From assembly GCA_046594215.1 (NCBI GenBank), contig JBKJPX010000057.1, positions 62,001 to 126,000 of the forward strand: DNA of 64,000 nt, in the 5' to 3' direction. Below are positions 51,797-60,757 of this stretch, one piece after another. Made by a program: the position numbers and the translations under genes. Every line of letters starts with the position of its first letter. Position 1 is the first letter of the stretch. The notes under the pieces were generated by a model. The model did no database searches, was not told the origin of the DNA, and saw nothing but the letters and a program-made list of their open reading frames with translations. The DNA is from Panacagrimonas sp046594215. GTDB taxonomy: Bacteria > Pseudomonadota > Gammaproteobacteria > Nevskiales > Nevskiaceae.

Positions 51797-54256
51797 CTAC
51801 TTCACCGCAACCAGGGTCTTGTCGTCGTTGGCGTCGTCGTCATTCGAGGTGAAGAGCGACAGATCCACGCCCTCGCCCACGAACAGGTCCTTGCGCTTCA
51901 CGAACGTCGGCTTGATCAGGTAGACCAGCAGCGGCAGCACGACCAGCGCCAGCACCATGTTGATGGCCATGACCATCATCAGCAGCAGGCCCATGTCCGC
52001 CATGAACTTCAACTCGGACATGAAGTACCAGGGCGCAATACCCATCAGCATGATCACCGCGGTGAACATGATCGCCTTGCCAGTTGTGGTCAACGACACC
52101 TCGATGGCCTTGCCCCAGTTCTCGTCCTGCGCATGGTATTCCTCGCAGATGCGGGACAGCAGGTAGATGCCGTAGTCGATACCGACGCCGACACCGATCG
52201 CCGCCACCATCAGCGTATTGATGTCGAGACCCACGCCCATCAGGTGGATCGTCGCCGTCAGCGTGAAGTTGGCGAGGTTCACCGGGATCAGCAGGATGAT
52301 CGCGGCAAGGAACGAACGGTAGGCCAAGCTGCAACCGATGCCGATGACCAGCGACAGGAGCGAGATGATCACGTAGTGGAAGCGTTCCACCACGTTGTTC
52401 ATCGCCTGCTGCAGCGCGATCGTGCCGGTGCCCAGGCGGATGCGGAACGCCTCATGGTCGATTTTCGCATTGGCCACGGCCTTCTCGGCCGATTCCAACG
52501 CCTTGTCCACGGTGTCCTGCTTGTTGTTGGGATACCACAGCGAGATCGTCGAGTGCTGCAGCTCGAAGTCGGTCACGTGTGAGTAGGCCTTGGGGCTGGA
52601 GCCCGCAAGCGACACCATCGATGCCGCGCTCACCGCGTCGTTGGTCGGATCGACCGGCGTCCACTTCGGGTTGCCGCCGGCGAACAAACGCTGCGCCTCA
52701 CCCAGGTAGTCACCATAGGACAGCGTCGCTCGGGGCGGGAAGTCGCCGTTCTCGAGCTCGGTCTGGATCTTGCGCGAGGTCAGGAACGTATCGGCCAGCT
52801 TCGCGACGCGGTCCGGATTCTTGGAGTCCTTGGCTTCCAGCACGATTTCCAGCGTGTTCACACCGGGGAAGTTGGCGTTGATCTTGCGGATCGCCTCGTT
52901 GTACTCCGAGTGATCCCACAACAGGCCGCTGCCCTCGACAGGGTTGCCGATCTTGACCTGCAGCGCGATCGCAACCGATGCCACGGCGATGACCAGCACG
53001 ACCGGCGCGGTGATCTTGGCCCGCTTGCCGTACGACAGCGACGCGATCCAGCGCAGCGTTGCCTGGAACGCCTTCTGGAACATTCCGCCGCTTTCCGCCG
53101 CGTGGCCGCCGACCAGTTCCTCGACGTTCTTGGGCGCAGGCAGCGCCGCCAGCAGCAGCGAGATGAGCACGACGCCGGTTGGGATCAGCCAGATGCACCA
53201 CATGCCGCAGAAGAACGAGAAGCGCTCCATCGCAGGGATCGGTGCCAGCGAGATCAGGAACACACCGACAATGTCGGTGAAGATTCCGAGAATCGAGGGC
53301 GCCATCATCACGCCCATCGTGATCTCAGCCGCTTTCGGCTTGTCTTTCACATGCGCGTAGATTTCGTAGTAACGCTCGGTGAACTGCACGCAGTGCGAGA
53401 ACGAACGGGCGACCAGCAGCAGCGGCACGATCATCAGCAGCGGCTCGATCGGCGACTTGATCCAACCCACGAGGCCGAAGCCCCAGATGGCGGCGACCGA
53501 ACTCGTGATGATGGGCGTGACCACCCCCACGATGTTGCGCATGTAGATGATCAGCATGATCACCATCAGGCTCAGCGTGATGGCGAAGATCAGCCGCATC
53601 TGCTTCTGGTAGAAGTACACCCAGCCGGTCAGCGCGGGCTGGCCCGCCAGGTACACGTCATGGTCCTTGTCGCGGTTCTTCACGACCAGGTCCTGCACGA
53701 AGGCGAACGCGGTGCCGTAGTCGAGCTGTTGCTCGATGAAGGTGGCGTTGATCAGCGTCGCGGTGGAGTCGGTCGAGATCAGGAAGGTGCGAGAGCCGGG
53801 AGACTTGTCGACGCGGGTCTTGAAGTCCGCGATCTCCTCCGGCGTCTTGGGCACGTAGTCGCCCATCAGGGGGCGCATGTCGATGCCGAACGGCGTCGCC
53901 TCAGCGTAGCGCGCCTTTTCCGTCGCGATCGAGAGGATCTGATCGTGGTCGACACCCGGCGACAAATCGATGTCGCGGGTCATCTTCCAGACCTTGGCCA
54001 GGGTCTCGGCGTTGTAGATGTCGCCGTCCTTGCGCTTGAGCATCACCGTGACGGTCAGCGGATTGCCGAAGTTCGGGTGATCCGCGTAGACCTGCACGAA
54101 CGGATCATCCTTGGGCAGCAGGTCCGAGAAGATCGTCTGAAGCTTGACGTCCTTCAGTCCGATCGCGAAGAAGACCGTGATCGCGATGAACACCGCCCAG
54201 CTGAACATCCGGTTGCGGATGACCCAGCGGGCGATACGAAAGCGCAATGAATACAT
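51797..54256 (-). CDS. RND/MMPL-family transporter
   Basis: 819 residues, ATG 54256. Twelve membrane helices in two sets of six with two large periplasmic loops, as in RND/MMPL transporters. Segments include FSDLLPKDDPFVQVYADH, SPIEPLLMIVPLLLVARSFSHCVQFTERYYE and the second half GVGLDINTLMVAAIGVGVGIDYGIYLLSRICEEYH, with the GxxxDYxxxLxxR core for proton relay. It is closer to the sterol-sensing/MMPL type (squalene, hopanoid or lipid transport) than to AcrB drug pumps. It is followed by the YCF48, DUF1302 and DUF1329 genes in the same direction. The substrate is unknown. Confidence 0.88.
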   Translation of the reverse strand: MYSLRFRIARWVIRNRMFSWAVFIAITVFFAIGLKDVKLQTIFSDLLPKDDPFVQVYADHPNFGNPLTVTVMLKRKDGDIYNAETLAKVWKMTRDIDLSPGVDHDQILSIATEKARYAEATPFGIDMRPLMGDYVPKTPEEIADFKTRVDKSPGSRTFLISTDSTATLINATFIEQQLDYGTAFAFVQDLVVKNRDKDHDVYLAGQPALTGWVYFYQKQMRLIFAITLSLMVIMLIIYMRNIVGVVTPIITSSVAAIWGFGLVGWIKSPIEPLLMIVPLLLVARSFSHCVQFTERYYEIYAHVKDKPKAAEITMGVMMAPSILGIFTDIVGVFLISLAPIPAMERFSFFCGMWCIWLIPTGVVLISLLLAALPAPKNVEELVGGHAAESGGMFQKAFQATLRWIASLSYGKRAKITAPVVLVIAVASVAIALQVKIGNPVEGSGLLWDHSEYNEAIRKINANFPGVNTLEIVLEAKDSKNPDRVAKLADTFLTSRKIQTELENGDFPPRATLSYGDYLGEAQRLFAGGNPKWTPVDPTNDAVSAASMVSLAGSSPKAYSHVTDFELQHSTISLWYPNNKQDTVDKALESAEKAVANAKIDHEAFRIRLGTGTIALQQAMNNVVERFHYVIISLLSLVIGIGCSLAYRSFLAAIILLIPVNLANFTLTATIHLMGVGLDINTLMVAAIGVGVGIDYGIYLLSRICEEYHAQDENWGKAIEVSLTTTGKAIMFTAVIMLMGIAPWYFMSELKFMADMGLLLMMVMAINMVLALVVLPLLVYLIKPTFVKRKDLFVGEGVDLSLFTSNDDDANDDKTLVAVK

Positions 54257-54435
54257 GGGCGATTACCGGCTGGAAAAGGGCACAAAGCAGCCATAGGAGC
54301 GGAGTGCCGCCCGAACCATTCGAGTGATTTTCATTTTTCTCCTCATCCGTTCCGGCACTGCGTCCGTAAACGTCACTTGATGCGCGTCTAGTGCTGCGCG
54401 CTCTCGTCGCAGATTACAGGCCGACGACTTCGAGG

Positions 54436-54461
54436 GAACACTACCCGAAGGGGTAGTGTTC
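54436..54461. promoter_or_regulatory. Perfect 11-base palindrome upstream of the RND operon
   Basis: GAACACTACCC (54436-54446), GAAG, GGGTAGTGTTC (54451-54461). It is about 180 bases upstream of the RND start with no T-run, so an operator is more likely than a terminator. Its CTACCC...GGGTAG core resembles sequences in front of the thiolase and SDR genes. The rest of 54257-54598 holds no recognisable gene. Confidence 0.55.
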
Positions 54462-54598
54462 AGCGATAGGGGCAAATCCTTACCAAGTCACCGCCCTATG
54501 CAGATGAAAAATGCCTTGTTTTAAAGGCTCGCGCGCAACCACGAGAATCTCACGGCATCGATGTGCACTGCGCCAATTTCTCGAGCGCCCACACACGC

Positions 54599-54627
54599 GA
54601 AAAGCCCGCGGTGTTAGCCGCGGGCTT
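54599..54627 (-). terminator. Intrinsic terminator of tRNA-Met
   Basis: AGCCCGCGG and CCGCGGGCT pair around TGTTAG, with GAAAA adjoining on the plus strand (T-run on the minus strand). It begins eight bases past the encoded CCA end of the tRNA. Confidence 0.8.
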
Positions 54628-54634
54628 CGTCAGA

Positions 54635-54711
54635 TGGTGGTGATGAGTGGAATCGAACCACCGACCTCAGCATTATGAGTGCCGCGCTCTAACCGTCTGA
54701 GCTACATCACC
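54635..54711 (-). tRNA. tRNA-Met (CAT anticodon, elongator type)
   Basis: Minus-strand sequence GGTGATGTAGCTCAGACGG... folds as a cloverleaf: acceptor GGTGATG/CATCACC, D-arm with GGTTAGAGC, anticodon loop CTCATAA with anticodon CAT, T-arm GGTGGTTCGATTCCACT, and CCA encoded. The context ACTCATAATG is that of elongator tRNA-Met. A tRNA-Ile2 (lysidine) cannot be wholly excluded. Confidence 0.92.
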
Positions 54712-54786
54712 GTTGCGGATGGAGCCGCAGGGGCGCGGATTGTAGAGGACCACCCGGCCAAGGTCACGCTCCCGATCCCGACTGCC

Positions 54787-55542
54787 ATGACCGAGATTGC
54801 ATACCGTTGGCGTAACCAGCGACTCGAACCCGTTGTCCACCCCCACAAGGTCGGCATGGACGGCCTGCGCGGCATCGAGCGGCAGAAAGCCGCACTGCAA
54901 CAAAACACATTGCAGTTCGTACAAGGCCGGCCGGCCAACCACGCCCTGCTGACGGGTGCACGCGGCACCGGCAAGTCCAGCCTGGTGAAGGCAATGCTCG
55001 ACCGCTTCTCGGGCCAGGGATTGCGCCTGGTTGAGGTCCATCCCCACGACCTGGCCGACCTCCCCGACGTGGTCGCCCCGCTTCGCGACCGGCCGGAGCG
55101 CTTCATCCTGTATGTGGACGACTTCAGCGTGGCCTCCGGCGATATGAGACTGACCGCGCTGAAGACCGCGCTGGACGGTGGCATCGAGGACCCGCCCGAC
55201 AACGTGCTGATCTACGCCACCTCGAACCGCCGCCACCTCGTGCCCGAGCTGGCCAAAGAGAACGAGTCCTACCGCTGGGAGGACGGCGAACTGCACCCCG
55301 GGGAGACCACCGAGGAGAAGATCTCGCTGTCGGAGCGCTTCGGCCTGTGGTTGAGCTTCCCCCCGTTCACTCAGGACCAGTACCTCGAGGCGGTGCGCGT
55401 ACATCTGGCCCAGTTGGGCCACCACGAATGGGACGAGGAAACCGGGAAGCTGGCCCTGCGCTGGGCGCTCAACCGCGCCTCGCGCTCGGGCCGCGTAGCC
55501 CACCAGTTCGCACGCGACTGGGTGGGCCGGGGAACCGCCTGA
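54787..55542 (+). CDS. DUF815 family AAA ATPase
   Basis: 251 residues, ATG 54787. A P-loop GARGTGKSSLV in context LLTGARGTGKSSLVKAMLDRF, a Walker B-like FILYVDDFS, and sensor-1 region NVLIYATSNRRHL, then ENESYRWEDGELHPGETTEEKISLSERFGLWLSFPPFTQDQYLEAV. This is the DUF815 family of AAA-type proteins, of unknown role. It lies downstream of and antisense to the tRNA, and is convergent with the acyl-CoA-binding protein gene (the stop codons abut at 55542/55543). Confidence 0.87.
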   Translation: MTEIAYRWRNQRLEPVVHPHKVGMDGLRGIERQKAALQQNTLQFVQGRPANHALLTGARGTGKSSLVKAMLDRFSGQGLRLVEVHPHDLADLPDVVAPLRDRPERFILYVDDFSVASGDMRLTALKTALDGGIEDPPDNVLIYATSNRRHLVPELAKENESYRWEDGELHPGETTEEKISLSERFGLWLSFPPFTQDQYLEAVRVHLAQLGHHEWDEETGKLALRWALNRASRSGRVAHQFARDWVGRGTA

Positions 55543-55800
55543 TCAGCCGACCAGCTTCTTGACCACGCCGAGGTAGTTCCTCATGGCCTGGTCGGCGCTG
55601 GTGCCCTTGAGCTTGGACCAGGCGTCGTACTTGGCGCGGCCGACCATGTCGAGCATGCCGGGGCGCGCACCCTTTACGTCGCCGTCCGTGGCCTGCTTGA
55701 AGAGCGAGTAGAGCGTCAGCAGCTCTTCATTGCTCGGGCGCTTGGTCAGGGTCTTGACGTCCTTCTGTGCCTGCTCGAATTGCGCCTTGAGTTCTGACAT
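55543..55800 (-). CDS. Acyl-CoA-binding protein (ACBP)
   Basis: 85 residues, ATG 55800. Entire family length. Residues KRPSNEELLTLYSLFKQATDGDVKGARPGMLDMVGRAKYDAWSKLKG hold the conserved YxxxKQAT.GD and the K-Y-DAW-KLKG acyl-CoA contacts. It binds long-chain acyl-CoA esters in the cytoplasm. It is eukaryote-like and present in some Proteobacteria. It may buffer acyl-CoAs generated by the catabolic genes. Confidence 0.93.
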   Translation of the reverse strand: MSELKAQFEQAQKDVKTLTKRPSNEELLTLYSLFKQATDGDVKGARPGMLDMVGRAKYDAWSKLKGTSADQAMRNYLGVVKKLVG

Positions 55801-55865
55801 GGAAGCTCCGGTGGGTCTTGATCGGTGCGACGTTTTATCACGCGCCGGGCCCGTGCAGGCAGGGG

Positions 55866-56404
55866 TCAAACGGCCTCGGCGCCTCGCTCGAGGGTCACGA
55901 AGCGATAGGGATGCGGATGACGCTCGTCGGCGGGATGCGCCTCCGAACTCACGGGGCGAAAGTCGCATGACTCGTACGCCGGAAAGTGCACGTCATCAGG
56001 CAGCACCGGCTCGATGCGCGCGAGCACCTGCGTGAGATGGATCCTGCGCACCCGCGGCAGGACCTGCCGGTAGACCTCCGCGCCGCCGATGACCATCAGA
56101 CCGCCCTCGGCGGGTTCGGCCAGAGCGGCTTCCAGCGATCCGAAGCGGCGCGCGCCCTCGGGACGGAACCCGGGATCGCGGCTCAGCACCCAGTTGGTGC
56201 GTCCGGGCAGCGGGCGGCCGAGCGAGTTCCAGGTCTTGCGGCCCATCAGCACGGTCTTGCCCATCGTCGTGCGCTTAAAGTGCGCCAGATCGTCGGGAAG
56301 GCGCCAGGGCAGCGAACCATCCGCGCGACCGATGAGCCGGTCTAGATCCATCGCAACGATCAGGTCCAGCACGGGTATCGGGCCGGAATGATCCGGCGAT
56401 CCGC

Positions 56405-56408
<4 letters not shown>
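55866..56408 (-). CDS. folA: Dihydrofolate reductase
   Basis: 180 residues from GTG 56408, overlapping the thyA stop (GTGA, four bases). Type I DHFR: LIVAMDLDRLIGRADGSLPWRLPDDLAHFKRTTMGKTVLMGRKTWNSLGRPLPGRTNWVLS with the catalytic Asp in the PDDL segment and the GGAEVYRQVLP motif. It regenerates tetrahydrofolate after thymidylate synthase, so the pair forms a natural operon. Confidence 0.95.
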
Positions 56409-57199
<791 letters not shown>

Positions 57200-57270
57200 G
57201 GAGGAATTGTACCGGCGCCACCGTAACCTAGACGACGTCCGAGGACTTTTCTCGTTGCGAGGGAACGACG

Positions 57271-57290
57271 ATCCCGGACTTCATCCGGAC
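57271..57290. repeat. Partial CCGGACTTCGTCCGG family copy
   Basis: ATCCCGGACTTCATCCGGAC keeps the core of the pair at 11603-11670 with one base change in the loop. It lies between the IscA-type stop and the thyA start. Confidence 0.45.
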
Positions 57291-57295
57291 TTCGG

Positions 57296-57619
57296 TCAGA
57301 CGGCGAAGCTCTCACCGCAGCCGCACTGTGCCTTCACGTTCGGGTTGATGAACTTGAAAGACTCGTTGAGGCCCTGCTTCTGCCAGTCGAGGATCATGCC
57401 CTCGAGGATGGGCAGGTGCTCGGCCTTCACGATCAGCTTGGCGCCGTTGGACTCGAAGACCTGATCGTCGGCGGCCACGTCGTCGGCGTAGTCCATCGTG
57501 TAGGCGTAACCCGAGCAGCCCGACTTCTTGACCCCCACGCGCAGGCCCAGGCCGCTGCCGCGCTTGGCGATCTGGGCCTGGATACGGCGGGCAGCGGAGG
57601 GGGAAAGCTGAAGACTCAT
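57296..57619 (-). CDS. HesB/IscA-family iron-sulfur carrier
   Basis: 107 residues, ATG 57619. A-type carrier: LGLRVGVKKSGCSGYAYTMDYAD with the first Cys and QCGCGESFAV with the C-terminal CGC pair, so all three cluster ligands are present. ATGA overlap joins it to the preceding IscU-like gene. The operon order desulfurase - sthA - IscU-like - IscA suggests Fe-S assembly coupled to redox supply. Confidence 0.92.
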   Translation of the reverse strand: MSLQLSPSAARRIQAQIAKRGSGLGLRVGVKKSGCSGYAYTMDYADDVAADDQVFESNGAKLIVKAEHLPILEGMILDWQKQGLNESFKFINPNVKAQCGCGESFAV

Positions 57620-58002
57620 GTCAGGTGCCGGTGCAGTTCGCGCAGAACGTCTTGCGCCATAAGCCAACAGTGGGCGCGATCCTCCGGAATTTCAAGGCTC
57701 GCACGCAAGTCGGCGATCGGAGGAACCCCGAGGTCGGCCACCGGGCGGCCGGCGCACCACCCGGCCAGCCAGGCGCCGACGGCGATCGTGTAGGGACAGC
57801 CCAGGGCGCGGAACCGGGTAGCCCCGATCATGCCGCTCGAAACCTGGGCTTCCAGTCTCAATCGGAACCTGCTGGCCTGGGAACCGACCTCGGCCGCGAC
57901 GACGCCCTTCTCGGGCACCAGGGACCCGGCACCGGGCGTCGTCGTGAACAGACGCCAGACCTGGGGCGGATAGCCGAGCGGATTGTCGTCATTCACGGGC
58001 AA
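57616..58002 (-). CDS. IscU/NifU-like scaffold lacking a cluster cysteine
   Basis: 128 residues from TTG 58002 (GTG 57996 is an alternative). The fold matches IscU/NifU-N: EKGVVAAEVGSQASRFRLRLEAQVSSGMIGATRFRALGCPYTIAVGAWLAGW and the C-terminal AHCWLMAQDVL. Cys69 and Cys112 correspond to IscU Cys63 and Cys106, but the ACGD motif with Cys37 and Asp39 is replaced by EVGS. It has an extra Cys83. It may be a non-canonical scaffold or modulator. Overlaps the IscA start by four bases, and sthA lies 11 bases upstream. Confidence 0.75.
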   Translation of the reverse strand: MPVNDDNPLGYPPQVWRLFTTTPGAGSLVPEKGVVAAEVGSQASRFRLRLEAQVSSGMIGATRFRALGCPYTIAVGAWLAGWCAGRPVADLGVPPIADLRASLEIPEDRAHCWLMAQDVLRELHRHLT

Positions 58003-58012
58003 GGGCCGAAGC

Positions 58013-59401
58013 TCACGCCAGCCGGTTCAGACCGTTGTGTGCCGCCACCCGGTAAGCCTCGGCCATCGTCGGGTAGTTGAACGGGGTGTTGATGAAGTAA
58101 CGAATGCTGTTGACGGCCGGATCCGACATCACGGTCTGGCCGATGTGCACGATCTCCGACGCCCGGTCGCCGAAGCAGTGCACACCGAGCACCTGCAGGG
58201 TCTCGGAATGGAACAGCAGCTTGAGCATGCCCACCGTCTCGCCCGTCATCTGCCCGCGCGCCAGGCTCTTGAACGCCGCGTGCCCCACCTCGTAGGGCAC
58301 GCGCGCGGCATGCAGCTCGCGCTCGGTGCGGCCCACCGAGGAGATCTCGGGAATCGTGTAGATGCCGCTCGGGATCATCTCCAGCGGCTGCGGCTGTACG
58401 CTGGGGTCGAGGATGTGCTGCACCGCGAAGCGGCCCTGCACCGAGGCTGCGCTGGCGAGCGCCGGCGGCCCGATGACGTCGCCCACCGCGTAGATGTGCG
58501 GCAGCGCCGTACGGTAGAAGGGATCAACGTGGATCTGTCCACGCGAGTTCAGCGTGATGCCCAGCGCCTCGAGCCCCATCCCGTCCGAGTTGCCGGTCCG
58601 GCCGTTGGCCCACAGCAGCACGTCCGACTTGATGCGGCGTCCGGATCTGAGATGAAGCACGACGTCGCGCTCGCGGGGCTCGACATGCTCGTACTCTTCC
58701 TGGTGCCTGATCAGGCAGCCCTGCTCGCGCAGGTGATACGACAAGGCCTCGGCGATCTCTTCGTCGAGGAAGGACAGCAGCCGGTCCTGCGTGTTGACCA
58801 GGGTCACCTTTGCGCCAAGGTTGACGAAGATCGAGGCGTATTCGCAACCGATGACGCCGGCACCGAAGATCGTCACCGAGAACGGGTGCTGCCCATAGCG
58901 AAGGATGCTGTCGCTGTCCTTCACACGCGAGTGCGTGAAGTCGAGGTCGGGCGGATGGTAGGGCCGTGATCCTGACGCGATCACGAAGTGCGTCGCCTTC
59001 AGCACTTCGGCCGTCGCATTCTGGCCGCGCACCTCCACGCGGTCACGGTCCAGGAAGCTCGCGCTGCCCTCGAACACCGGCACGCGGTTTCGCTCGTAGT
59101 AACGGCGGCGGCTCGCGATCTGCGATTCGACGACCTTGTCCGCGCTGCTGAGCAGCTGCGGGTATTCCGGCGGGTTGGCGTTGTAGTAGTTGCGTGTCAG
59201 CGGGTTGTGCCGCAGGTCGCTGAGCGTCTTCACCGCGTGGCGCAGTGCCTTGCTGGGAATGGTGCCCCAGTGCGTGCAGCCGCCGCCGATCTCGACGCTG
59301 CGCTCAACCAGGGCTACGCGCCGGTGGTTCTTGGCGGCCATCATCGCCGCGCCCTCGCCCGCGGGGCCCGAACCGATCACCACGATGTCGAATTCCTGCA
59401 T
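58013..59401 (-). CDS. sthA: Soluble pyridine nucleotide transhydrogenase
   Basis: 462 residues, ATG 59401 with GAGGAA. FAD motif GSGPAGEG, GGGCTHWGTIPSKALRH with only one Cys as in SthA, NAD motif GAGVIGCEYASIF, and YAVGDVIG near the C-terminus. It exchanges reducing equivalents between NADH and NADPH in the cytoplasm. Its location between the cysteine desulfurase and the IscU-like gene is unusual. Confidence 0.94.
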   Translation of the reverse strand: MQEFDIVVIGSGPAGEGAAMMAAKNHRRVALVERSVEIGGGCTHWGTIPSKALRHAVKTLSDLRHNPLTRNYYNANPPEYPQLLSSADKVVESQIASRRRYYERNRVPVFEGSASFLDRDRVEVRGQNATAEVLKATHFVIASGSRPYHPPDLDFTHSRVKDSDSILRYGQHPFSVTIFGAGVIGCEYASIFVNLGAKVTLVNTQDRLLSFLDEEIAEALSYHLREQGCLIRHQEEYEHVEPRERDVVLHLRSGRRIKSDVLLWANGRTGNSDGMGLEALGITLNSRGQIHVDPFYRTALPHIYAVGDVIGPPALASAASVQGRFAVQHILDPSVQPQPLEMIPSGIYTIPEISSVGRTERELHAARVPYEVGHAAFKSLARGQMTGETVGMLKLLFHSETLQVLGVHCFGDRASEIVHIGQTVMSDPAVNSIRYFINTPFNYPTMAEAYRVAAHNGLNRLA

Positions 59402-59414
59402 CTTGTTCCTCGGC

Positions 59415-60575
59415 TCAGTCCGCGGCTGTTGCCGCGAGCGGCGCCAGCGCGCGCAGGCGCTTCACCTCATGCACGACCCGCGCCGCGGCGCCGTCGACAT
59501 CGGCCTCGGTCGTCGTGCGGCCGAAGGAGAAGCGCAGCGAGGCGTTCGCCAGATCATCCTCGCGGCCCAGCGCGCGCAGCACGTACGAAGGCTCGGCAGT
59601 GGCCGAGGAGCAGGCCGCGCCGCTGGACACCGCGACATCGAACAGTGCCGCGCGCAGCGACTCGCCTTCCACGCCTTCGAGGCTCGCGCTGAGAATGTGC
59701 GGCGCCGCGCATCGCGCATCGCCGTTGCGCTGCACGCCGGGCAGCTCGTTCAGCCGGTTCCAGAGTCGCTCGCGCAAGGCCGTCGTCCTTTCGATGAAAT
59801 CACCCGGAACCGATGCAAGGGCCGCGCCCATGCCGACGCACTGGTGCGTGGCGAGGGTGCCGGAGCGTATGCCCCACTCGTGTCCGCCGCCGTGAAGCTG
59901 CGGCGCGACGCGCGCGCGCGGCTTGCGGCGCACGAAGAGCGCGCCGATTCCCTTGGGTCCGCCGAACTTGTGCGCCGACAGTGACAGAAGGTCGATCGGC
60001 ATCGCTGCGAGGTCGATGGCCAGCTTGCCGGCGGCCTGCGCCGCGTCCACGTGCAGCATCACGCCGCGCTGACGCAGTTGCACCGCCAGCGCGGGAATGT
60101 CGGTGACGTTGCCGATCTCGTTGTTGACCCACATCAGCGAGACCAGCACGGTCTCGGGACTGAGCGCTTCGAGGACCTGCTGCGGCTCGATCCGGCCGAG
60201 CCGGTCCGGCTGCAGGTAGCTCACGCGCGCGCTGCGCGCGGTCTCGAGCCACCGACAGGCGTCCAGCACGCAACGATGCTCGATGCGCGACGTGATCACG
60301 TGCCCTCGGCCACGGGCGTGGAATTCGACCGCGCCCTTGATCGCGAGGTTGTTCGACTCCGTCGCGCCGCTGGTCCAGACGATCTCCTCGGGCTGCGCAC
60401 CGATGTGCGCGGCGACCTGTTCGCGCGCCGCCTCGACCGCTGCCCTGGCGACGCGCCCGGCAGCATGCGCGGACGCCGGGTTGGCGTATCCGCCGCCCGG
60501 TTCCAGCCAGGGGCGCATCGCGTCCCAGGCTTCTGGCGCCAGCGGCGTGGTCGCGGCGTGGTCGAGGTAGATCAC
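59415..60575 (-). CDS. Class V aminotransferase, cysteine desulfurase (IscS/NifS-like)
   Basis: About 386 residues if started at GTG 60575 (VIYLDHAATTPLAP); in-frame GTG 60617 and ATG 60698 are alternatives and none has a good ribosome site. The PLP lysine is in SLSAHKFGGPKGIGALF, and the catalytic cysteine is in VAVSSGAACSS. HVITSRIEHRCVLDACRWLE is the usual His region. It supplies sulfur for Fe-S clusters. It stands upstream of sthA, IscU-like and IscA genes. Confidence 0.88.
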   Translation of the reverse strand: MIYLDHAATTPLAPEAWDAMRPWLEPGGGYANPASAHAAGRVARAAVEAAREQVAAHIGAQPEEIVWTSGATESNNLAIKGAVEFHARGRGHVITSRIEHRCVLDACRWLETARSARVSYLQPDRLGRIEPQQVLEALSPETVLVSLMWVNNEIGNVTDIPALAVQLRQRGVMLHVDAAQAAGKLAIDLAAMPIDLLSLSAHKFGGPKGIGALFVRRKPRARVAPQLHGGGHEWGIRSGTLATHQCVGMGAALASVPGDFIERTTALRERLWNRLNELPGVQRNGDARCAAPHILSASLEGVEGESLRAALFDVAVSSGAACSSATAEPSYVLRALGREDDLANASLRFSFGRTTTEADVDGAAARVVHEVKRLRALAPLAATAAD

Positions 60576-60757
60576 GGGTCGGTATTCGTGAACGGGTTGG
60601 CGGATCGGCGAAAGCACTGCGGATCCGTAGTCTGATGCAAGTGGCCGACCGCAGCGGCAACGGGGCGTTCCGGCGTCGTGCGCGCGTGACGCTGTCATGC
60701 GCCGCTGCGTACACTTTTCGGAATGGTGCGCCGACGCGCCCCTCCAGGAGGTCCGGC

